IMG/VR virus record: IMGVR_UViG_3300049793_000366
Coordinates: 248,865-312,864 of that record
DNA length: 64,000 bases
Strand: one strand, 5' to 3'
DNA from: a virus
Below the pieces are notes generated by a model, which had not been told where the DNA came from, searched no databases, and saw only the letters and a program-made list of their open reading frames with translations. Each line of letters begins with the position of its first letter. The first letter of the stretch is position 1. Positions 34,563 to 42,268 of this stretch are shown here, one piece after another. The position numbers and the translations under genes are program-made.

Positions 34563-35024
34563 ATGACAACACGACCATTTATTTTATATTTTAGCTTCAT
34601 GCTTACATTTTTAGCACTCGCTATATTTGTACACCCGTTATACACGATAGGCTGTGCTGTACCGGCAGTTGTACTCACTATTATGGAGTTTATAATATGC
34701 TCTGATTCTGATGATAGTAAAATTTTTGCGTTTGTCTATATTGGTAAACTAAAAAGGGTGAAAACAGAATTTAGTAGATTCTATGTAACCGTCAATAATA
34801 AAAAACGTTCTGTTTTATATCAAGATAAGTTTTTTTATATGAAAAGTATATCATATACAGGTTTTGAAAATATGGATAAGCTAAAGGAGTGGGTGAAGCA
34901 TAATGTTGAATATACTTGTTCAAACATTAAAGCTAAATCAGATTTAAAGAAGGAATTGATGTTATGGAATGGCCACATTGATAAACAGGTCGAAAGAAAT
35001 GAAAAATTAAACGAAGTATTATGA
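34563..35024 (+). CDS. Two-helix membrane protein with C-terminal tag
   Basis: 153 aa. Two adjacent hydrophobic helices (about 6-24, ILYFSFMLTFLALAIFV; and 28-46, IGCAVPAVVLTIMEFII), then a soluble domain with KRV/KRS strand patterns, ending RNEKLNEVL, a good tag copy. The tag would be cytoplasmic if the helical hairpin has both ends inside. It overlaps the PurA start by 4 nt (ATGA). Confidence 0.75.
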   Translation: MTTRPFILYFSFMLTFLALAIFVHPLYTIGCAVPAVVLTIMEFIICSDSDDSKIFAFVYIGKLKRVKTEFSRFYVTVNNKKRSVLYQDKFFYMKSISYTGFENMDKLKEWVKHNVEYTCSNIKAKSDLKKELMLWNGHIDKQVERNEKLNEVL

Positions 35025-36295
35025 AGGTAGATGTACTATTAGGATTGCAATGGGGTGACGAGGGAAAAGGAAAACTTGTTGATTTTATAACTCCGAATTA
35101 CGATATAATCGCGAGATTTCAAGGTGGTGCTAATGCTGGTCATACACTTATATTCAATGGTGAGAAACACGTATTACATTTGATACCATCTGGTATTTTC
35201 AGAGATAATTGTGTGAATGTTATTGGTAGTGGTGTAGTTATCGATCCTATATCATTAAAAGAAGAAATACAAACATTAGAATCATTTGGTATAGATGTTA
35301 AATCTAAACTTCTGATTTCAAGAAGAGCGCATTTGATATTACCGACACATAGACTTTTAGATAAAGCTTCTGAGCAATCAAAAGGTAAAAGTAAAATTGG
35401 TTCAACACTTAAGGGAATTGGACCAGCTTATATGGACAAGACTGGTAGAAATGGAATTCGCGTTGGTGATATAAAGAATGATAGTAAATTAAATTATCAG
35501 AAGTTAGTTCAAAAACATTTGGATTTATTATCTATCTATGAAGATTTTGAAATTGATGCAAATCAATATGAAGCAGAAGAATTAAAATGGTTTGATGCTA
35601 TTGAGTTCATTAAATCATATAATATTGTTGATGCTGAACATTATATTAATAAAGCACTGAGTAATAGAAAGACTGTACTTGCTGAGGGCGCACAGGGTTC
35701 TATGTTAGATGTTGACCATGGTACATATCCATTTGTTACATCTTCCAACACAACAATCTCTGGTGTTTGCTCTGGTCTTGGTGTATCACCACACGCAATT
35801 GGTAACATAACTGGTATATTCAAAGCGTATGCTACTCGCGTTGGTTCTGGTCCATTTCCTACTGAGCTTGATAATGAAGTAGGTGAAAAGATGAGAAGTA
35901 TCGGTGGTGAATTTGGTGCTACGACAGGTAGACCAAGACGCTGTGGTTGGTTAGACCTACCAGCATTGAAATATGCTATAATGATTAACGGTGTTACTGA
36001 GTTAAATATGATGAAACTTGATGTACTCAGTGGATTTGAAACTATACAAGTTTGCACTGGGTATCAAATTGGTGATGAAATATTTACAGAAACAATTCCA
36101 TTTGATTTAAGCACTGAGATAAAACCAATATTGAAAGAATTCAAAGGTTGGAATGTGGATATCACGGCTATTAGAAATTTCGAAGACTTACCTCAACTTG
36201 CTAAGGATTATATTTCATTTATACAATTGGAAACCAATAAACCAATCACTCGTATATCTGTTGGTCCCGACAGAACACAGACTATTATGAGATAG
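35021..36295 (+). CDS. purA: Adenylosuccinate synthetase
   Basis: 424 aa, full bacterial length. N-terminal GLQWGDEGKGK (8-18) with the catalytic Asp13 and P-loop; GGANAGHTL with catalytic His; STLKGIGPAYMDKTGRNGIRV; EGAQGSMLDVDHGTYPFVTSS; ATRVGSGPFPTEL; GRPRRCGWLDL; SVGPDRTQTI. It makes adenylosuccinate from IMP, GTP and Asp. The Asp13 and full length argue against PurZ, the phage 2-aminoadenine enzyme. Last gene of the early operon from 31822, coupled to the membrane protein by ATGA. Confidence 0.95.
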   Translation: MKVDVLLGLQWGDEGKGKLVDFITPNYDIIARFQGGANAGHTLIFNGEKHVLHLIPSGIFRDNCVNVIGSGVVIDPISLKEEIQTLESFGIDVKSKLLISRRAHLILPTHRLLDKASEQSKGKSKIGSTLKGIGPAYMDKTGRNGIRVGDIKNDSKLNYQKLVQKHLDLLSIYEDFEIDANQYEAEELKWFDAIEFIKSYNIVDAEHYINKALSNRKTVLAEGAQGSMLDVDHGTYPFVTSSNTTISGVCSGLGVSPHAIGNITGIFKAYATRVGSGPFPTELDNEVGEKMRSIGGEFGATTGRPRRCGWLDLPALKYAIMINGVTELNMMKLDVLSGFETIQVCTGYQIGDEIFTETIPFDLSTEIKPILKEFKGWNVDITAIRNFEDLPQLAKDYISFIQLETNKPITRISVGPDRTQTIMR

Positions 36296-36349
36296 TATTA
36301 AACTTTTTGATTTTACATCATAGAAGTAAAATAACTTAAATTTTACTAT

Positions 36350-37510
36350 ATGATTATTAACTTAAAATCAAAAACAGATTTATCTGGTATCTACGTTGTT
36401 TACACTGGGTCTACAAACTTAGAAAAAGCAGGATGGTACGGACTATCACATTTAATGGAGCATTTAATGTGTAAAACTTTCGACCATTTACAAGAAGAAT
36501 TTGACCAAGACGGTATCGACTGGAATGCTTGGACATCTGACAACGAGATTGTATTTTATCTAACTGGTTTAGATAAGAAAATCGAGAAGTGGAAATATAA
36601 ATTTGTAGAGTTACTTGGTAACTTCACAATTACTGATGAACAGCTTCAAAACGAAAAGCGAATTGTACTTGAAGAGTATATGGATTCGTTTAACGGTCAA
36701 GCTGAAGCACACTTTCAGAATCTATCAAGAAAAAAGTTCGGTCACTACTCACCAATTGGTTTGAGAAAAGACATCGAGAACACAACTCTTAAAGACTGTA
36801 AAGACTTCTTCGACTTACAGTATGCTAAGCCAACTAAAATTATCAATGTATCAGCTAAATCTAAATTTGATGCTGATGTAGAGTTTTCAACAACTGAAAT
36901 AGCACCAGATTATAAATTCGGTGATTATGATGTAGAACTTGAGTTAAATAACGACTTCAAAGACAAAACATCAATTATCATGTTAACACCATTAATCGAA
37001 GAAGACTTCGCTTATGTTAACATCATCACTGCTATGTTGGGTTATGGTTTGAACTCACCTTTATATCAAGAAGTTCGTGAGAACAGAGGATTGTGTTATT
37101 ACATATCAACTTATCAATCAAGAATGTTTGATAAAGGTATCGTTAGTATCTCAACAGTAACATCTAATGCAAATGCTCAAGCTGTTATTGACACGGTTAA
37201 AATGGTATTAGCAGATCCGGATAAATATTTGACAAAAGAAAGGTTGAATACGATTATCGAGAACATGAAAGTTCGTAAGAAGAAATCAAAAATCAATCGT
37301 TATAACAATGTTTATAAATGGATTGGACCGAGTGAGTGGTCAAATGATGATATAATTGATACCATCAAATTAAAAGACATCAAGAAAGTATATAAAAAAT
37401 ACTTCAACCCTGATATGTTATACATATCAAATGATAAAACCGAATTCACTACACCAAAAGAATCAAAAGCTAAAAAGGCACCAGCTAAAAAAGTTAAAAG
37501 TGCCCAATAG
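36350..37510 (+). CDS. M16 (pitrilysin-like) zinc peptidase
   Basis: 386 aa. Inverted zinc motif HLMEH (H34-E37-H38) in GLSHLMEHLMCK, with a downstream ligand Glu in NEKRIVLEEYMD (101-112). The second half contains the M16 C-lobe pattern LGYGLNSPLYQEVRENRGLCYYIS (residues about 230-255). M16 members degrade or process peptides inside a clam-shell chamber; this is a one-repeat version that would dimerise. Codons resemble the highly expressed 31822 gene. Ends in a Lys/Ala/Pro tail like the protein at 46-441. A phage M16 peptidase is uncommon. Confidence 0.88.
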   Translation: MIINLKSKTDLSGIYVVYTGSTNLEKAGWYGLSHLMEHLMCKTFDHLQEEFDQDGIDWNAWTSDNEIVFYLTGLDKKIEKWKYKFVELLGNFTITDEQLQNEKRIVLEEYMDSFNGQAEAHFQNLSRKKFGHYSPIGLRKDIENTTLKDCKDFFDLQYAKPTKIINVSAKSKFDADVEFSTTEIAPDYKFGDYDVELELNNDFKDKTSIIMLTPLIEEDFAYVNIITAMLGYGLNSPLYQEVRENRGLCYYISTYQSRMFDKGIVSISTVTSNANAQAVIDTVKMVLADPDKYLTKERLNTIIENMKVRKKKSKINRYNNVYKWIGPSEWSNDDIIDTIKLKDIKKVYKKYFNPDMLYISNDKTEFTTPKESKAKKAPAKKVKSAQ

Positions 37511-37730
37511 TTTTAACTACTCATACACCGCGTGTAAATGTGGTACAGTACCAGTAAAGGGCGATATATTTAGGTATATATCGCCCTATGGTTCTGAGTA
37601 TGAAGCAACAGTAAAATCAATAGAGGGTTCTAGTATTGTATCTGAAAAGGGTATTAAATATGCTTGTAGTGAGGTAATAATTATTACCAAAATAAAAGAA
37701 AGGCAAAAAAAGTTGGACAAATTGTTATAA
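37500..37730 (+). CDS. Small SH3-like protein with C-terminal tag
   Basis: 76 aa from the GTG at 37500, overlapping the M16 gene by 11 nt; the frame is open farther upstream but only inside that gene. A Cys pair (CKCG) and a KGDIFRYISP strand pattern suggest a small beta-barrel. It ends RQKKLDKLL, an ideal tag. It contains the 11-bp hairpin at 37559-37586, and the next gene's promoter lies in its 3' end. Confidence 0.68.
   Translation: MPNSFNYSYTACKCGTVPVKGDIFRYISPYGSEYEATVKSIEGSSIVSEKGIKYACSEVIIITKIKERQKKLDKLL
37559..37586. other. Perfect 11-bp inverted repeat inside a coding region
   Basis: GGGCGATATAT (37559-37569), loop TTAGGT, ATATATCGCCC (37576-37586). It is unusually GC-clamped for this AT-rich sequence and has no T-run after it. 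It could be an RNA hairpin controlling the 37500 gene or a protein-binding site. Confidence 0.7.
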
Positions 37731-37743
37731 TGTCCTATATTTG
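37712..37743 (+). promoter_or_regulatory. Bacteroidetes-type promoter, leaderless
   Basis: TTGG (37713-37716, preceded by G), 19 nt, TATATTTG (37736-37743). The ATG at 37747 is 3 nt past the -7 element, so the transcript should be leaderless. Confidence 0.8.
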
Positions 37744-37746
37744 CAT

Positions 37747-38025
37747 ATGAATCCGAGTGAACTTTGGTTATTAAAACAAACCATTAAAAACGGCACATAT
37801 AAATTTAAGGTTGGTGACGTAGTTGTTGTTTCACATAGAAACAATAAAGGTTATCCTAAAAAACTGCACGATGATGTTGACTATAAAATAGTAGCAATTG
37901 AAGGTGAGTCAGTGAGCCTTGTGAGTGACGGCTTGGATAAGTATAATGCTATTAAAGTAAATAGATACTACGTTATGCCAAAAGGTATAATACGTGATAT
38001 AAAACTTGATTTAATATTTAAATAA
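37747..38025 (+). CDS. Small SH3-like protein with C-terminal tag
   Basis: 92 aa from the ATG at 37747; an upstream in-frame TTG at 37741 is part of the promoter -7 element. VGDVVVVSHRNNKGYPKKL is a typical short beta-barrel start, seen also in 37500 and 44480. It ends RDIKLDLIFK, a tag variant with Phe. Two nt separate it from the NADAR gene. Confidence 0.72.
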   Translation: MNPSELWLLKQTIKNGTYKFKVGDVVVVSHRNNKGYPKKLHDDVDYKIVAIEGESVSLVSDGLDKYNAIKVNRYYVMPKGIIRDIKLDLIFK

Positions 38026-38027
38026 TT

Positions 38028-38459
38028 ATGAATACAATTGACTCCTTTGACGGAGAATATAGATTTTTATCAAACTTCTGGCCATGTGTGGTTGTTTATG
38101 ATGGTATTACATATCCATCTACTGAACATTATTATGTAGCAATGAAAACCACTGACCCTTCATTAAGAAAGCAAGCTTCTCTTGTGTCAACTTCTGGTCA
38201 AGTTAAAAAGTTCGGAAGAACTCTTGAGTTACGTCCTGATTGGGATGATGTTAAACTTCAAGTAATGGAATATGCCTTAAAACAAAAATTTGCTGACCCT
38301 GAATTACGTGCTAAACTAATAGCAACTGGTGACGCTGAATTAATTGAAGGCAATTGGTGGGGTGATGTATTCTGGGGCGTTTGTAAAGGTAAAGGTGAGA
38401 ATCACCTTGGTCGTTTATTAATGAAACTTAGAAAAGAAATTACTTCAAATTCTCAATAG
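38028..38459 (+). CDS. NADAR-family protein (YbiA/DUF1768-like)
   Basis: 143 aa, usual size. Family motifs: FLSNFWP (13-19), YPSTEHYYVAMK (29-40), KKFGRTLELRPDWD (60-73), MEYALKQKF (80-88), EGNWWGDVFWGVC (107-119). NADAR proteins act on N-glycosidic bonds in ADP-ribose-like compounds; bacterial members remove ADP-ribose from guanine in DNA (DarT-NADAR systems), and plant/bacterial RibX acts on riboflavin intermediates. In a phage it might reverse host DarT-type DNA ADP-ribosylation or degrade an NAD-derived signal (inference). Confidence 0.9.
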   Translation: MNTIDSFDGEYRFLSNFWPCVVVYDGITYPSTEHYYVAMKTTDPSLRKQASLVSTSGQVKKFGRTLELRPDWDDVKLQVMEYALKQKFADPELRAKLIATGDAELIEGNWWGDVFWGVCKGKGENHLGRLLMKLRKEITSNSQ

Positions 38460-39183
38460 CAAAGTTATAGTGTTCTTCTTTTAGTTCACTACCTATATAA
38501 TCTCTACCCATCTTAATACAACCTTTAGCTGTTGTTCCAGAACCCATAAATGGGTCATATATTAATGAACCTACTGGGAAGTAAACATCAATTAACTGAC
38601 AAACTAAATCTGTTGAATATAGAGCTTTCAATGGTGCCTTATTTTGGTCATTGTTTGGTGCTTCAATATAATTAAGATAGTTTTTATAGAACTTCTGTTT
38701 AGTCTTTTCGTTTATTTTAGAGATAGTCTTATTAGCAGTGAAATTAGTAAGATGTTTCTTCTGAACAAAAACATACACTGGTTCAACTATTCTGGATAGC
38801 TTAGTTGGGCTTGTTTGAAATGGAATTGCATTCGATTTCTTCCAGTAAATAATATCTGCTAATGTAAGATCCGTTTCTTGGTGAACCTTTGCTACTAATA
38901 GATTAGGTAGTACCGGATTTTCGTGTGTATATGAAAGATTATATAATACAACTCCGGTATCTTTCACTACTCTCTGAAACTCTTTAAACTCACTTAATCT
39001 AACAGATAGATATTCCTCTTCGGTTAGATTATCGAACTCAGCATATCCCGTATTATAATACATATCACTACGAGTGGTTGATATATTATAAGGCGGTGAA
39101 CAAATGACACCATCGATGAAATTATCGGGCATTTTGTTCATAGTATTTAAACAATTCTCGTGGAATATGTTGTTTCTAAGCAT
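38440..39183 (-). CDS. DNA methyltransferase, SPPY type (likely N4-cytosine or N6-adenine)
   Basis: 247 aa. Beta-group order: catalytic motif IV CSPPYNIS (28-35) first, AdoMet-binding motif I YDPFMGSGTT (about 207-216) near the C-terminus. SPPY is commoner in N4-cytosine enzymes, DPPY in N6-adenine enzymes. The middle (about 60-190) holds the target recognition region. No restriction gene is adjacent, so it probably protects phage DNA. Ends 20 nt inside the NADAR gene, convergent. Confidence 0.88.
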   Translation of the reverse strand: MLRNNIFHENCLNTMNKMPDNFIDGVICSPPYNISTTRSDMYYNTGYAEFDNLTEEEYLSVRLSEFKEFQRVVKDTGVVLYNLSYTHENPVLPNLLVAKVHQETDLTLADIIYWKKSNAIPFQTSPTKLSRIVEPVYVFVQKKHLTNFTANKTISKINEKTKQKFYKNYLNYIEAPNNDQNKAPLKALYSTDLVCQLIDVYFPVGSLIYDPFMGSGTTAKGCIKMGRDYIGSELKEEHYNFAIENLK

Positions 39184-39259
39184 ATTAACTTATATGTTAA
39201 AAACGAAGTTGGTTGATAACTTTGCTTAAACTTTTTCAGTGATATCAGATACAACTTCA

Positions 39260-39523
39260 ATGAAAGTTATGTGTATTCAAAACAATTTGGATAATAAACC
39301 AGTGAAAAATATCACTGTTGGTAAAGTTTATGTAGCTCAGGATGTGACAGATATGAAAAAACAATTTGCACATCAATCAGAAAGTCCGTATATTTTCAAT
39401 ATTCCTGATAAGGACGTATATCAGATACCAGATGATGCTGGTGGTAGATATAGTCTTTATGATATTAGGTTATTTAAACCGATATCAGAAATAAGGTATG
39501 AAAAACTAAATTTGTTGTTATGA
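39260..39523 (+). CDS. Small SH3-like protein with C-terminal tag
   Basis: 87 aa from the ATG at 39260; a GTG at 39239 is possible. MKVMCIQNNLDNKPVKNITVGKVY-type start followed by short strands is a common small phage beta-barrel. It ends RYEKLNLLL, the shared tag. Overlaps the HD-domain gene by 4 nt (ATGA). A TAACTTTG element at 39217-39224 may be its promoter, but the -33 part is weak. Confidence 0.68.
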   Translation: MKVMCIQNNLDNKPVKNITVGKVYVAQDVTDMKKQFAHQSESPYIFNIPDKDVYQIPDDAGGRYSLYDIRLFKPISEIRYEKLNLLL

Positions 39524-40086
39524 GTAATGAAGAAATACAAGCAATTTTAAATAAGTGGTCTATTAAAATGACCATCGAAGATATTATTAAATGTTGGTCT
39601 GAATCACATAGACACTTTCATACAACCAAGCATTTATATGATTTAATTGACAAAATAAATCAACGAAAAAACTCTATATCAGTAAACGATTATGAGAAGC
39701 TTATTATAGTTGCTTTATTCCACGACATAGTTTATGACCCTAAATCACCAACAAATGAAGAAGACTCAGCCAGAGTGTTTATCAATTCTTTAACTAAAGA
39801 AGATGCTGGTACTAAAGAAATATATCAAGCTATTCTTGATACAAAGACACACGAAGCAAATACATTCATATCAAAAATATTCTGTTCACTTGATATGTCA
39901 GTAATCGAGGGTAATTTCAATGATTTACTTGAGTGGGAAAAAGGAATATGGGGTGAGTATCAAATATTTGGTAAAGAAGCCTATAAAATGGGTAGATTGA
40001 AATTTCTAAATACTTTACCAGCCGAATATCCGCAAAATGCTGATAATTTAAATAAGCTCATTAAATGGGTTGAAGAGAATTATTAA
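39520..40086 (+). CDS. HD-domain metal-dependent hydrolase
   Basis: 188 aa. HD-superfamily ligands: RHFHTTKHL (His near 31-37), ALFHDIVYDP (HD at about 67-68), NEEDSARVF, and a later SLDMSVI (Asp near 128). Predicted phosphohydrolase acting on nucleotides or nucleotide second messengers. Coupled to the tagged protein upstream and convergent, with 4 nt overlap, with the 40083-40688 gene. Confidence 0.8.
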   Translation: MSNEEIQAILNKWSIKMTIEDIIKCWSESHRHFHTTKHLYDLIDKINQRKNSISVNDYEKLIIVALFHDIVYDPKSPTNEEDSARVFINSLTKEDAGTKEIYQAILDTKTHEANTFISKIFCSLDMSVIEGNFNDLLEWEKGIWGEYQIFGKEAYKMGRLKFLNTLPAEYPQNADNLNKLIKWVEENY

Positions 40087-40688
40087 TTCTGATTCGCTTG
40101 GTCTAATTCCTTAGATAATGGTGTGTTAAGAAAGCTACCTAAACCTAAATCAGTTAATACATCTTTAAGTGTGATATCAATTACACCGTTTATCAATTCT
40201 TCGAACGGTAAATCTTCATACACTTCAATTACTGCCTTAGTTTCATCATATTCATTTGGATTAGAACCTTTGATTATGACTAAATTTTCTTCGGTCATTT
40301 CTAAGTCGTATCTTCTGTATAATATCGTAGATAAGAAAGAGCCTTTTGCTTCTTTCTCAATCGAAAGAACAACAAGCCAAATACCATCAGAGAAATAGTA
40401 TTTAAATATACCATTTTCATCTTTACCAGCACCACAAGCTTTTGGGTTATTAGATATCAAGCATTGTTCTAAGAATGTATGGAAGTGTGCTAATTTATCG
40501 TGAAATATAACAAATTGAGAATCGGTATCGATGCCAGTTGGAGTTGATGCTAATTGTTTGAAGTCTATCAATCCCTGTAAGATTGGAATTTCCATTCTGG
40601 ATTTTATATCATCAGTGTCAAACAATTCGTTAAACTTCTTTAATCTACTATTCAATCCAAAGGATTGTCTACTATTTAATCTTGACAT
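40083..40688 (-). CDS. Hypothetical protein, late-type
   Basis: 201 aa. The N-terminus (MSRLNSRQSFGLNSRLKKFNELF) contains a weak form of the late tag (RLKKFNELF). The middle has strands and an Asn/Lys/Gly loop (NPKACGAGKDENG), and the C-terminal third is acidic. A late-type AT motif lies 19 nt upstream. No family recognised. Confidence 0.68.
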   Translation of the reverse strand: MSRLNSRQSFGLNSRLKKFNELFDTDDIKSRMEIPILQGLIDFKQLASTPTGIDTDSQFVIFHDKLAHFHTFLEQCLISNNPKACGAGKDENGIFKYYFSDGIWLVVLSIEKEAKGSFLSTILYRRYDLEMTEENLVIIKGSNPNEYDETKAVIEVYEDLPFEELINGVIDITLKDVLTDLGLGSFLNTPLSKELDQANQN

Positions 40689-40707
40689 CGAATATACCTA
40701 TTTTTAA

Positions 40708-40716
40708 GTATATATT
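40708..40716 (-). promoter_or_regulatory. Late-type AT motif (AATATATAC)
   Basis: Minus-strand AATATATAC, 19 nt before the ATG at 40688; long-spacing class. Confidence 0.5.
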
Positions 40717-41452
40717 AATAGTTCATTATAAGAATTTCGTCACGAGTACCCTTTCTGGTATGCCATTCCCATCTATAAGAATCAGTAGGATATAGTTCTT
40801 CTAACATTCTGTTATAATAATAGCTTAAACAGAATTTACCATCAATATTTGATAGAATGTTGCTCAATTCGCGATGTCTCTGTCTATCGAAGTTATGAAA
40901 GTGATAATAATTTTCAGTATTGAAATATGGTGGGTCAACATAGAACAATGTATTCTCCGAATCATATTTATTGATACAATCAATGAAGTCTAATCCTTCT
41001 ATATCAGAAATGTTTGCTATTTTATCACTAAATCTTTTCTGATTGATGTGTATCTTATATGCTTGCCAACCGCCAGCTCTGAATGAGCCGCTTAATATAG
41101 TTTGTTGTGATAAGCTATTAGCTAAAACATATGCCCACCTCATAGCCATTTCGAAATTAGGTGCAGTGAAGATATCTGTTATTTCAGATTGATATTGATA
41201 ATATAATTTCTCGGATGTTGGTATTTCACTTATGAAGTCAGCAAATGCTGGGTCTTTCATACACAGAAATAAATTGTAGTTTAGTGGATTGATATCATTA
41301 TAGACTGCTTTGATATCATTTCTGAATAATGAAAAATAAGTGGAGTACATTCCACCAAAAGGTTCAATGAATGTATTCCACGATTCATCAGGGGGTAAGT
41401 TTCTAAGTATAAATGGACTTAGTTTAACTTTATTTCCAATATATGGTAGCAT
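40715..41452 (-). CDS. D12-class DNA N6-adenine methyltransferase (Dam-like)
   Basis: 245 aa. PYIGNKVKLSPFI (3-15, AdoMet-binding motif X), IEPFGGMYST (about 29-38, motif I), YNDINP (51-56), FYVDPPYFN (about 170-178, catalytic motif IV). Class members methylate adenine, often GATC; specificity here is unknown. It shares one base with the upstream gene's stop. No cognate nuclease nearby. Confidence 0.9.
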   Translation of the reverse strand: MLPYIGNKVKLSPFILRNLPPDESWNTFIEPFGGMYSTYFSLFRNDIKAVYNDINPLNYNLFLCMKDPAFADFISEIPTSEKLYYQYQSEITDIFTAPNFEMAMRWAYVLANSLSQQTILSGSFRAGGWQAYKIHINQKRFSDKIANISDIEGLDFIDCINKYDSENTLFYVDPPYFNTENYYHFHNFDRQRHRELSNILSNIDGKFCLSYYYNRMLEELYPTDSYRWEWHTRKGTRDEILIMNY

Positions 41453-42246
41453 TAAATATTAAGTATTAAGTCCGTTTTAACGTATTCGTATTCTTCAAAT
41501 ATCTCACCAAAGTAAGTGATGCACTCTTGTACAAAGTCTTCGTATTCTACTTCACCTTCAAATATGTTTTCATGTTGAAGCTCGTGAAACACACCTTTTA
41601 AATCAATTTTAAATTGTAAAGTTGCCTCATCCTTTTGTACAAATTGTGATAGTTGCGATATTGCATCATCATCTAAATCTTCTAACATCGGTATATGTTT
41701 CCAATAGAACATATCATCAATTCCCTGAAATACTAATTTTTTGTATTCTTCAACGCTTGGGAAAACCACTGAGTTTGCTAATTTACCATATTTAGTTTTA
41801 TGATAACCATACGCATATCTCATAGTTGCTTCTGCTACTAAATCATCAGGATTATGACCACCGCCACCACCAAATTCAAATTTGTATTTCTTCTGACCAG
41901 TCAGTGACTCACAATACATAAGATATAAATCTACTAACCCATTCATTTGACTAATAGGGTGAAGGTCTTCTTCAAACTCTTCATCTATGTCAACATATCT
42001 TGTTACATCTTCTTCTGATTCGAATAGTTGAACTACGGTTGACTTATCCCAACCCTTAGCTAACATACGTTGTTTGAATAAATTCAAATCTGAGTTTGGA
42101 TCTCTATTTGTCTTAGCAAGTTCATTACCATATAATGATATTTGTGACCCAAACTTCGCACAAACGCTGTATAAATCAATTACAAACTTTTCCAACGTTG
42201 GATTAGAGCTTGATTCTTTGTATAGATTGTATTTCTTTATAATCAT
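41452..42246 (-). CDS. Late protein with N-terminal tag
   Basis: 264 aa. N-terminus MIIKKYNLYKESS has the tag I-K-x-Y-x-x-Y followed by K-E-S, like the F-N-E-S ends at 20234 and 23728. The body is helical and acidic, with one Gly-rich turn (EFGGGGGHN near 124-132). Preceded by a late-type motif at the exact 3-nt spacing, and coupled to the Dam-like gene, which would then be expressed late too. Candidate internal head protein. Confidence 0.72.
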   Translation of the reverse strand: MIIKKYNLYKESSSNPTLEKFVIDLYSVCAKFGSQISLYGNELAKTNRDPNSDLNLFKQRMLAKGWDKSTVVQLFESEEDVTRYVDIDEEFEEDLHPISQMNGLVDLYLMYCESLTGQKKYKFEFGGGGGHNPDDLVAEATMRYAYGYHKTKYGKLANSVVFPSVEEYKKLVFQGIDDMFYWKHIPMLEDLDDDAISQLSQFVQKDEATLQFKIDLKGVFHELQHENIFEGEVEYEDFVQECITYFGEIFEEYEYVKTDLILNI

Positions 42247-42249
42247 AGT

Positions 42250-42258
42250 TTATATATT
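42250..42258 (-). promoter_or_regulatory. Late-type AT motif, 3 nt before ATG (AATATATAA)
   Basis: Minus-strand AATATATAA ending 3 nt before the ATG at 42246. It shows the motif-spacing rule holds on both strands. Confidence 0.6.
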
Positions 42259-42268
42259 AAAAATTGTC

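Noticed and set aside
35021-36295. PurZ (2-aminoadenine synthesis) instead of PurA
   Set aside because: Asp13 in WGDEGKG and full 424-aa length match PurA.
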